Source: Selenomonadaceae bacterium
GTDB lineage: Bacteria; Bacillota; Negativicutes; Selenomonadales; Selenomonadaceae
Reading direction: 5' to 3'
Assembly: GCA_016280345.1 (NCBI GenBank)
Contig: JAEEGN010000219.1
Span: 1-6,394, forward strand
Length of the DNA: 6,394 bases
Made by a program: the position numbers and the translations under genes. Shown here in pieces: positions 1 through 5,119 of the stretch; positions within the stretch are counted from its first letter, which is position 1, and every line of letters starts with the position of its first letter. The notes below the pieces were generated by a model, which had not been told where the DNA came from, did no database searches, and saw nothing but the letters and a program-made list of their open reading frames with translations.

Positions 1-732
1 CCTTTTGACAAGGATATCGCGGAAGCGCTCCTCTGCGCGGCTTCGAGCTTCCTTCTGCTTTGGCTGATTAAGCGGTGGTTTTCTCCCGACTATGAAGGCT
101 CGATGCGGCTCCACGTCCCCGTCGGCGACGTGGTCCGCTGGAGCGTGCCGCTTTGGTTCTGCATGGCCGGTAGCGTCGCCGTTGAAGCCTGGAAGCGGGG
201 AGATTTTTATTTCCATCTGACATTTGGCATGGTAGCCCTGTGCCTGATGGCCGGATTCCTGGAAGAGGCCATTTACCGTGCCTTTGTCGTTCCCGTCGGT
301 ATGCGCTATCTGTCCGGTGATAACCGCGTCTGGTGGACGGCCGCCTTCTCGGCGGGGGTGTTCGCAATGGCCCACTTCCCGAATATGCTGTCGGGCGCCC
401 CCCTGGACATCACGATTGGGCAGGTCTTTGCCTGCGTGCCTTTCGGCCTGTACGCCGTGGCGATCATGCTTCGCTCCGGGAGCATCCTGCCGACGATGGT
501 CATGCACACGTTGATGGATATCGTCGCCATCAGCACCACGCCCAACCAAGGCGACGGCGTCATGCGCGGCACGGTGGAATGGGACCTCATCGTCGGTGTC
601 GTGCTGCAATACATCGTCCTTGTCTCCTTCGCCGTCTGGATGATCAGGAAATACAAGCCGGAGATTCTCGCGCTTTGGGATCGGAAATGGGGCCTGGCTC
701 CGGAAGGAGCCGGAGAAAGGAAGGAGGGGTGA
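1..732 (+). CDS. CPBP (Abi/CAAX-type) intramembrane metalloprotease, 5' truncated by the window
   Basis: The frame is open from the first base, so the start lies upstream; 243 residues are visible. All three CPBP signature motifs are present (numbering from the window edge): EEAIYR at 88-93, FAMAH at 121-125, and H169 followed by D173 in MHTLMD. These polar residues form the glutamate/histidine active site of the family. Around them are hydrophobic stretches near residues 9-22, 50-60, 73-85, 134-152 and 199-215 that look like membrane helices. In the family, CPBP proteins cleave substrates within the membrane or protect against self-made bacteriocins, and they are frequent beside bacteriocin and RiPP genes. 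The stop is only 3 bases before the next ATG, and the ribosome binding site of that gene lies inside this coding end, which points to co-transcription. Family is sure; the substrate is unknown, and a role in processing or immunity is inferred from the neighbours. Confidence 0.9.
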   Translation, partial: PFDKDIAEALLCAASSFLLLWLIKRWFSPDYEGSMRLHVPVGDVVRWSVPLWFCMAGSVAVEAWKRGDFYFHLTFGMVALCLMAGFLEEAIYRAFVVPVGMRYLSGDNRVWWTAAFSAGVFAMAHFPNMLSGAPLDITIGQVFACVPFGLYAVAIMLRSGSILPTMVMHTLMDIVAISTTPNQGDGVMRGTVEWDLIVGVVLQYIVLVSFAVWMIRKYKPEILALWDRKWGLAPEGAGERKEG

Positions 733-735
733 AGG

Positions 736-951
736 ATGCCAAGGATTGACGGAAAGGAAATCCCGAAGGAGGCCATTGCCGAAGCGATCCGCTGCGACAC
801 GGTGGAGGCGCTGCTGGAAGTGGCGGAAAAGCACGGCATCGCACTGACGAAGGAAGAGGCCGAAGCCTTCATCGAAGAAATGGACGATATCGACCTCGAC
901 CACAAAGTCCTTTCCATGGTCGCCGGCGGAAAAGGCTGGCGCCCGCGCTGA
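736..951 (+). CDS. Nif11-like double-glycine leader peptide with almost no core
   Basis: This 71-residue acidic peptide has the shape of Nif11-type RiPP leaders. A helix-forming segment around residues 11-33 (including VEALLEVAEKHGI) is followed by LTKEEAEAFIEEM at 38-49, and VAGG stands at 62-65 as the expected double-glycine cleavage point. Only six residues, KGWRPR, follow the GG, with no Cys, Ser or Thr to modify. The start is ATG 736, with AAGGAGG at 721-727 lying in the tail of the upstream protease gene. In the family, such leaders are bound by maturation enzymes and removed at GG during export. Here the peptide may be a precursor with a tiny basic core, a leader supplied in trans, or a precursor that lost its core. 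The gene seems real, with codon use like its neighbours; its exact role is open. Confidence 0.75.
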   Translation: MPRIDGKEIPKEAIAEAIRCDTVEALLEVAEKHGIALTKEEAEAFIEEMDDIDLDHKVLSMVAGGKGWRPR

Positions 952-984
952 ACGGGAATATCATTGCAATCTGCGCATTGCGGC

Positions 985-1114
985 AGGAGAAAACCATCAT
1001 GGAAGGAAACGAGAAAACCGCGGTCCGAGGGAGTCCCCGGAGAAGGCCGGGAAACTCCCGGAAGAGTTGCAGGACCGCGACCTGAGCCGGAAGGGACGCG
1101 GGAAAGTCGCCTGA
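985..1114 (+). pseudogene. Possible frameshifted small leader-peptide gene
   Basis: ATG 999 has a good ribosome binding site, AGGAGA at 985-990 with an 8-base spacer, and begins MEGNEKTAV. That frame then turns into an Arg-rich run and stops after 28 residues. From about 1025 the frame one base back reads RESPEKAGKLPEELQDRDL and then SRKGRGKVA before TGA at 1112-1114. This second segment is acidic and amphipathic, and nearly all its codons end in G or C (25 of 29 by my count), like the real genes here. KLPEELQDRDLSR also resembles the end of double-glycine leaders, although no GG follows. Joining the two parts by a one-base shift near 1020-1030 gives a peptide of about 38 residues. It could be a decayed precursor, a base-calling error or chance. 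Confidence 0.3.
1019..1079 (+). other. Nested RNA hairpin between the two leader-peptide genes
   Basis: An outer 8-bp stem pairs CGCGGTCC (1019-1026) with GGACCGCG (1072-1079). Inside it GGGAGT (1029-1034) pairs with ACTCCC (1054-1059), and CCCGG (1036-1040) pairs with CCGGG (1047-1051) around the six-base loop AGAAGG. The pairing is exact by eye apart from small internal asymmetries. No T-run follows, so it is not a classical terminator. It could weaken read-through, guide mRNA processing or stabilise the downstream transcript. It overlaps the possible frameshifted leader gene, so part of the pairing could be incidental to GC-rich coding sequence. Confidence 0.45.
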
Positions 1115-1129
1115 TTTTTAAGACAGCCC

Positions 1130-1143
1130 GGCGCAAACGCGCC
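1130..1143 (+). other. Small hairpin just upstream of the precursor gene
   Basis: GGCGC (1130-1134) and GCGCC (1139-1143) pair perfectly around the loop AAAC. It ends 6 bases before the strong ribosome binding site of the GTG-started peptide gene, so it could keep that site open or accessible. It is short and may be chance in GC-rich DNA. Confidence 0.3.
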
Positions 1144-1149
1144 TGAAGC

Positions 1150-1158
1150 AAGGAGGGG
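1150..1158 (+). promoter_or_regulatory. Strong ribosome binding site that fixes a GTG start
   Basis: AAGGAGGGG lies 5-7 bases before GTG 1164 and has no competing ATG at a suitable distance. It supports GTG as the start of the 130-residue double-glycine peptide and suggests strong translation. Confidence 0.75.
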
Positions 1159-1163
1159 TTATC

Positions 1164-1556
1164 GTGAATCAAACGGAAAAGATGCGGAAACTATTTGCCG
1201 AAAAGGCGTTGAGCGTGAATGAGATGGAGGCCATCGTCGGCGGGGCGCTGGCTCATTGCGACTCGCTGGCCGACGACAGCCGGTTCCTGAACGTGCTACT
1301 GGGCGGAAACGTCTGCGACCGATATGGCGAAACCTATGCGGGGCAACACTACAAGGAAATCCAGAGTGCCTGGAAGGTCGTCGGCGTGGATATAAATATC
1401 GAAGATGCGTATTTAAACCGTGCTGACGGAGTACCGCTCGGATATAGCTATTCATATAAGATCAACGGGCAGTATGTCGACCCCGAGGATGCGTACCGGC
1501 ACGCCATGAAGGTCACGGGAAAGAACCTGAAGCCGTCGGATTGGTACTGGGATTGA
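1164..1556 (+). CDS. Double-glycine leader peptide, likely RiPP or bacteriocin precursor with a large core
   Basis: The 130-residue product begins with a short charged leader containing LSVNEMEAIVGG at residues 16-27, a close match to the bacteriocin-type leader pattern LSxxELxxIxGG. Cleavage after G27 would release 103 residues. This tail holds Cys32 and Cys51, a second Gly-Gly at 47-48, ten Tyr, three Trp, and the aromatic segments GYSYSY (93-98) and DWYWD (126-130). Two similar pieces, IEDAY (79-83) and PEDAY (107-111), suggest a small internal repeat. The start is GTG with a strong ribosome binding site. About 1380-1465 is clearly more AT-rich than the surrounding genes, which may mean foreign origin or a fast-changing core. 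It sits 51 bases before a RiPP-type B12 radical SAM gene, so it is the best candidate substrate. The C-terminal region matches no family I recognise; a folded bacteriocin or small secreted protein are alternatives. Confidence 0.75.
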   Translation: MNQTEKMRKLFAEKALSVNEMEAIVGGALAHCDSLADDSRFLNVLLGGNVCDRYGETYAGQHYKEIQSAWKVVGVDINIEDAYLNRADGVPLGYSYSYKINGQYVDPEDAYRHAMKVTGKNLKPSDWYWD

Positions 1557-1591
1557 TCAAAACGGGACGGCGGGACAGGAAGTCTTTTGTT

Positions 1592-1598
1592 AAGGAGG
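1592..1598 (+). promoter_or_regulatory. Ribosome binding site that sets the radical SAM start
   Basis: AAGGAGG lies 9 bases before ATG 1608. An in-frame TTG at 1587 lies upstream of this site and has no comparable one of its own, so ATG 1608 is the better start. Confidence 0.8.
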
Positions 1599-1607
1599 GC
1601 AACAGGG

Positions 1608-3566
1608 ATGGAACGGAAATCACCGGCGGCGGAGAAGGTGGACGTACTTTTCATCACGATGCCGTTTTGCGACGAGTATATGCCCTGCCTGACGCTGGCG
1701 CTGTTCAAGTCCGTCCTGGCGCGGGCGGGGATAAAGAGCCGGGTGCAGCACGAGTTCCTGTATTTCGCCAACCGGTTCGGGCTGGAGAAGTATCGGAGCC
1801 TTTTGCAGGTCTGCACCATCGGTTTCGGGCACGACTATTTCGCTTGCGAAACAGTTTTCGCCGACGCCGCCCACGGGCAGGCGCTTCGTTCCTTTGACGA
1901 GTACATCGGGTGGATGCGGGGGACGCATTTGCCGGGCAAGGCGTTTTCCGGGAATCAGCAGCAGGACACGCTGGCCAAGCTGGACCTGATCCGCGAGGCG
2001 CGGGACGCGGCGGCGGGGTATCTGGAGGAGGTCGTGGCGCGCGTCGCGCAGAGCGGGGCGAGGATCGTGGCGTTCCTGTCGATGTTCCAGCAGCACAACG
2101 CGATGATCGCGCTGGCGAAGCGGCTGAAGCAGGAGAAGAATCCACCACTGATCCTGGCGGGCGGCGCGAACTGCGAGGGCGACGCGGGGGCGGCGCTGAT
2201 CGAGCATTTCGAGCCGTTCGATTACGTGTTCACGGGGGAGGCGGACGAGATCCTGGCGCCGATCTGCGAGCGCCTTTTGCGGGACGGGAAGATTCCCGAC
2301 GCGGAGCTGCCTCCCGGCGTTGTCTCGCGCACGAAGCTGAAGGCGCCGCCGGCGAGAATCAATACGAATCTCGACGCGCTGCCGCTGCCGGATTTCAGCG
2401 ACTATTTCCGGGAGCGGAAAGTGCTGCTGCCGAAGGATGCGTGGAAGATCATCGTGACGGTGGAGGGCTCGCGAGGCTGCTGGTGGGCGGCGAAGCGGCC
2501 CTGCAAGTTCTGTGGCCTGAACGGTAGCACAGCCCACACTTACCGCGAAAAATCCACGGAGCGTCTGGCGGACGAGCTGACGCAGCTGGCCACGGTGTAT
2601 CCCGGCGCCCAGTGCTTTTTCACCGACAACGTATTGAGCATGAGGCACCAGAAAGGGCTGCCGGAGGCGCTGGCGACACGGCCGGCGTATCAAAAGACCG
2701 GCTGGAACGGGCAGAAGGGCCTGAGTCTCTTTTCCGAGATTAAGTCCCCGGTGCCGGAGGTGGATGTGATGCGGCTGAAGTCGGCCGGCTTCTTCTGGGT
2801 GCAGGCGGGCATCGAGAGCTTTTCCGACGATATGCTGCGGCTGATGGGAAAGGGCGTCTCGGCCATCCGGCAGGTGGAGACGCTGAAGCATTGCCTCGCC
2901 CATGATATGAAGGTGCTTTGGTATCTGCTGCTGGGCACGCCGGGGGAGACGGACGCGATGGTGGCGCAGGAGAACGAAGTCATCCGGAAGATCATGCACC
3001 TCGAAGTGCCGAATACCGTTGCCCATGTGATGTATTTGCGCTACAATTACTATATGGATCATCCGGAGGACCCGCTGGCGCCTAAGCTGCGGCCGGACCG
3101 GGGCTATGATTTTGTGTACCCGGACCGGGATTTCATCCGCCGGGCGGTGCACCTCTATGCGCCGGAGGATGAGGAGGAGCTGGCAAAGTATTACGATTAT
3201 CGACTTATCGGGTCATCCTATGAAACGCTCCATCAGTTGATCGAGTCCTGGCGCAGCACGAGCCAGATGCTTTTCATGAAGGACTGCGGCGACGAGGTGA
3301 AGGTCATCGATACGCGCCTCATTGCCAAGTATCCACTGTACCATCTGGTGGAGTCGGAGGCCGAGGTCATGCGCCTCTGCCGGAACACTACGCGGAAAGA
3401 GACAATCTTCGCGCGGCTGAACGGTCAGTATCCGGCGGAGGAGATACAGGAGACGCTGGAGCTCCTGGAGGCGGAAAACATGCTGCTCCACATTGGCGAC
3501 GAGTATCTGACGCTGCCGGTGGACCGCGTGGGGAGCCTGGAAAAAGAAAAAGAGCCGCCCGGTTGA
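1608..3566 (+). CDS. B12-binding radical SAM RiPP maturation enzyme (rSAM_ocin_1-like)
   Basis: This 652-residue protein has the order of the family named ribosomal peptide maturation radical SAM protein 1. An N-terminal cobalamin-binding domain spans roughly residues 10-240, with FITMPFCDEYMPCLTLAL near the start, the segment FLSMFQQHNA, and GGANCEG at 185-191. The linker LDALPLPDFSDYF leads into the radical SAM barrel. Its cluster cysteines are C291, C299 and C302 in GCWWAAKRPCKFCGLNG, the CX7CX2C spacing typical of this family rather than CX3CX2C. Later family-like segments are FFTDNVLSM, QAGIESFSDDMLRLMGKG and LLLGTPGE. The last roughly 80 residues look like a winged-helix domain that may bind the leader. 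Characterised relatives methylate unactivated carbons of peptides using SAM and cobalamin. Two leader-peptide genes lie just upstream, so the substrate is probably one of them. Family is near certain; the actual modification is inferred. Confidence 0.93.
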   Translation: MERKSPAAEKVDVLFITMPFCDEYMPCLTLALFKSVLARAGIKSRVQHEFLYFANRFGLEKYRSLLQVCTIGFGHDYFACETVFADAAHGQALRSFDEYIGWMRGTHLPGKAFSGNQQQDTLAKLDLIREARDAAAGYLEEVVARVAQSGARIVAFLSMFQQHNAMIALAKRLKQEKNPPLILAGGANCEGDAGAALIEHFEPFDYVFTGEADEILAPICERLLRDGKIPDAELPPGVVSRTKLKAPPARINTNLDALPLPDFSDYFRERKVLLPKDAWKIIVTVEGSRGCWWAAKRPCKFCGLNGSTAHTYREKSTERLADELTQLATVYPGAQCFFTDNVLSMRHQKGLPEALATRPAYQKTGWNGQKGLSLFSEIKSPVPEVDVMRLKSAGFFWVQAGIESFSDDMLRLMGKGVSAIRQVETLKHCLAHDMKVLWYLLLGTPGETDAMVAQENEVIRKIMHLEVPNTVAHVMYLRYNYYMDHPEDPLAPKLRPDRGYDFVYPDRDFIRRAVHLYAPEDEEELAKYYDYRLIGSSYETLHQLIESWRSTSQMLFMKDCGDEVKVIDTRLIAKYPLYHLVESEAEVMRLCRNTTRKETIFARLNGQYPAEEIQETLELLEAENMLLHIGDEYLTLPVDRVGSLEKEKEPPG

Positions 3567-3597
3567 GGACCGCCCCCGGGATTGACGGGAGGCGTCC
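3567..3597 (+). other. GC-rich hairpin right after the radical SAM stop codon
   Basis: CGCCCCCG (3571-3578) pairs with CGGGAGGCG (3586-3594), with one bulged A, around the loop GGATTGA. GGA at 3567-3569 and TCC at 3595-3597 extend the stem across one unpaired C. It starts on the base after the stop codon. There is no T-run, so it may be a weak or factor-assisted terminator or a 3' stabiliser between the RiPP genes and the cyclase. Confidence 0.45.
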
Positions 3598-3607
3598 GCA
3601 GGTCAGG

Positions 3608-3632
3608 CGTTTCGGGCGGCGCCCCGGAGACG
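3608..3632 (+). other. Second hairpin in the gap before the diguanylate cyclase
   Basis: CGTTTC with GGG (3608-3616) pairs with CCC and GGAGACG (3623-3632), with one bulged G and one G-T wobble, around a six-base loop. It is weaker than the hairpin before it. The remaining gap up to 3651 shows no clear promoter to me. Confidence 0.3.
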
Positions 3633-3651
3633 TTTCTGGCGACAGAGCATG

Positions 3652-3658
3652 AAAGGGG
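3652..3658 (+). promoter_or_regulatory. Ribosome binding site choosing ATG 3665 over TTG 3659
   Basis: AAAGGGG ends 6 bases before ATG 3665. The in-frame TTG at 3659 directly touches this site, which leaves no spacer, so ATG is preferred. Confidence 0.6.
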
Positions 3659-3664
3659 TTGGCG

Positions 3665-5092
3665 ATGGCATCTCGGAAGAAGCAAAAGGACAGAAAGCGA
3701 AAGGCGATTTTCGCTCTCATTTTCCTGTTGACGTTGGCCCTGCTGTCGTCCATCTACTGCCTGGCGGTGCACCAGCATATCGTCCATGAGAAGACGCGGT
3801 ACGGCTATATCGCGGCCAACGAGGCCGGTCACATCAACACGCTCATCGACTGCATCATGGTGAGGACCAATATCCTGAAAGCGCTGGTACAGAATCATCA
3901 TGGGACGACGGAATTCTTCGACGAGGTGGCGGCAAGCATTTATGATTCCGTAGTGCAGGAAACCGGCGTCACCCTGAAGAATGTTGCCATCGCCCCGGGA
4001 GGCGTGGTGTCCCACGTGTATCCCCCCGAGGGAAACGAGGTCCTGATTGGCTTTGATTTCATGGATTTAAGTCGGCAGGGGAATGAGGAGGCCAGAGAAG
4101 CCTACGTCAAAGGGGATACCGTTCTGACGAAGCCCTTCCCGCTGGTGCAGGGCGGGATCGGTATCGCGGGCCGGACCCCCGTCATCGTGGAGGAGGACGG
4201 CGGGCCGAAGCTGTGGGGTCTGGTGACGGTCACAATCGATTATGACCGGCTGATCGACGCGCTGATGCTGAAACACCTGGAGACGATGGGAATCGATTAC
4301 ATGCTGTCGTTCATCGACGGCGATGGAACGGCGCATCCCATGAGTTTCATCGGCGCGTTGGAGGACGACGCGGTGAGGAAACGATTCGTCGTCAGGAATC
4401 TCACCTGGGAGTTGGCGCTGCGGCCGAAGGAGGGCTGGAGTTCCCCCTGGCAGCACGTCGTCGCGGGCGTCCTGTTCGTCCTGTTGGCGGGCTTCACCGC
4501 CAAGTTCGTCGACGTGGTCATCCGGCTGCGGGAGTCCAACCGGGTGCTGCGGCGCATGATTGGCAAGTTCTTCGATATGCTTTTCCGACTGCGGGAGTCC
4601 AACGAGGCGCTGAAGAATATGTCGGAGCACGACGCGATGACGGGGCTCTGGAACCGGCGGGCCTACGCGGCGGCCATCGACGCTTTCACCCGGAATCCCC
4701 CTGGGGATTGTTGCGTGATGATGGCTGATATCAACGGCCTGAAGGAAGTCAATGATACTTCTGGGCACAAGGCGGGCGACGAGCTGATCCTCGGCGCGAC
4801 GGAGTGCCTGCGACACGCTTTCGGCAAGGCGGCAATATACCGGCTGGGCGGGGACGAGTTCTGCGTAATCGCGAAGAAACCGCCGGAAGAGATGGAGAAC
4901 GATATCGCGGTCTTCCAGCGGCTCATCGGCGAGTGGCGGGGGAGCGACGCGGGGCGTCTGTCCGTTTCCTACGGTATGGCCAACAGCCGCGACCATCAGG
5001 ATTTCACCGCTTTGGTCAGAGACGCGGACCGAAAGATGTACGAGAGCAAGAGCAACTACTACCGGATGTCGGGCAAAGACCGCCGGAAATGA
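3665..5092 (+). CDS. Membrane CHASE-GGDEF diguanylate cyclase
   Basis: The 475-residue protein starts with a Lys/Arg-rich tail and a membrane helix (about 14-35). A sensor region of about 225 residues follows, outside the membrane. It has CHASE-type features: APGGVVSHVYPPEGNEVLIG, then PFPLVQGGIGIAGRTPV and LWGLVTVTIDYDRLI. A second membrane helix lies at about 262-279. Residues 280-321 form a stalk made of two 21-residue copies. The GGDEF domain starts at D323 (DAMTGLWNRR) and has D355 in ADINGLKEVND, then GHKAGDE, and an intact GGDEF at 395-399. It should make cyclic di-GMP from two GTP in response to an unknown ligand. The inhibitory I-site RxxD is missing (FGKA at the aligned position), so product feedback is probably weak. 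The gene is 98 bases after the radical SAM enzyme and close to the next gene. Function is confident; a tie to the peptide cluster is not shown. Confidence 0.93.
   Translation: MASRKKQKDRKRKAIFALIFLLTLALLSSIYCLAVHQHIVHEKTRYGYIAANEAGHINTLIDCIMVRTNILKALVQNHHGTTEFFDEVAASIYDSVVQETGVTLKNVAIAPGGVVSHVYPPEGNEVLIGFDFMDLSRQGNEEAREAYVKGDTVLTKPFPLVQGGIGIAGRTPVIVEEDGGPKLWGLVTVTIDYDRLIDALMLKHLETMGIDYMLSFIDGDGTAHPMSFIGALEDDAVRKRFVVRNLTWELALRPKEGWSSPWQHVVAGVLFVLLAGFTAKFVDVVIRLRESNRVLRRMIGKFFDMLFRLRESNEALKNMSEHDAMTGLWNRRAYAAAIDAFTRNPPGDCCVMMADINGLKEVNDTSGHKAGDELILGATECLRHAFGKAAIYRLGGDEFCVIAKKPPEEMENDIAVFQRLIGEWRGSDAGRLSVSYGMANSRDHQDFTALVRDADRKMYESKSNYYRMSGKDRRK
4501..4626 (+). repeat. 63-base tandem duplication in the cyclase stalk
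   Basis: Bases 4501-4540 and 4564-4603 match at 33 of 40 positions by my alignment, exactly 63 bases apart. In protein, KFVDVVIRLRESNRVLRRM is followed by KFFDMLFRLRESNEALKNM. The unit is 21 residues, three heptads, so it lengthens a coiled signalling helix without changing its phase. Confidence 0.8.
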
Positions 5093-5119
5093 ATGGCGAG
5101 AGGAAAGGAAACGACGGAA

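Noticed and set aside
1014..1019. Programmed -1 frameshift at an AAAACC run before the hairpin
   Set aside because: The in-frame codons GAG AAA ACC do not form a slippery heptamer, and the outer stem starts with no spacer, so a mutation or sequence error is the simpler reading.
964..1146. A 60-codon TTG-started frame
   Set aside because: It is Arg/Pro/Gly-rich with weak third-position GC and no ribosome binding site at the right distance. The neighbouring frame from ATG 999 plus a shift looks more like coding sequence.
306..1172. A 288-codon open frame on the - strand across the protease and leader peptide
   Set aside because: It overlaps the conserved CPBP motifs on the other strand and shows no domain or good ribosome binding site.
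1620..3152. A 510-codon open frame on the - strand
   Set aside because: It is fully antisense to the radical SAM gene, with Arg/Gln-rich low-complexity content and no domain signature.
3587..3664. Promoter for the diguanylate cyclase
   Set aside because: No convincing -35/-10 pair is visible in this GC-rich gap.
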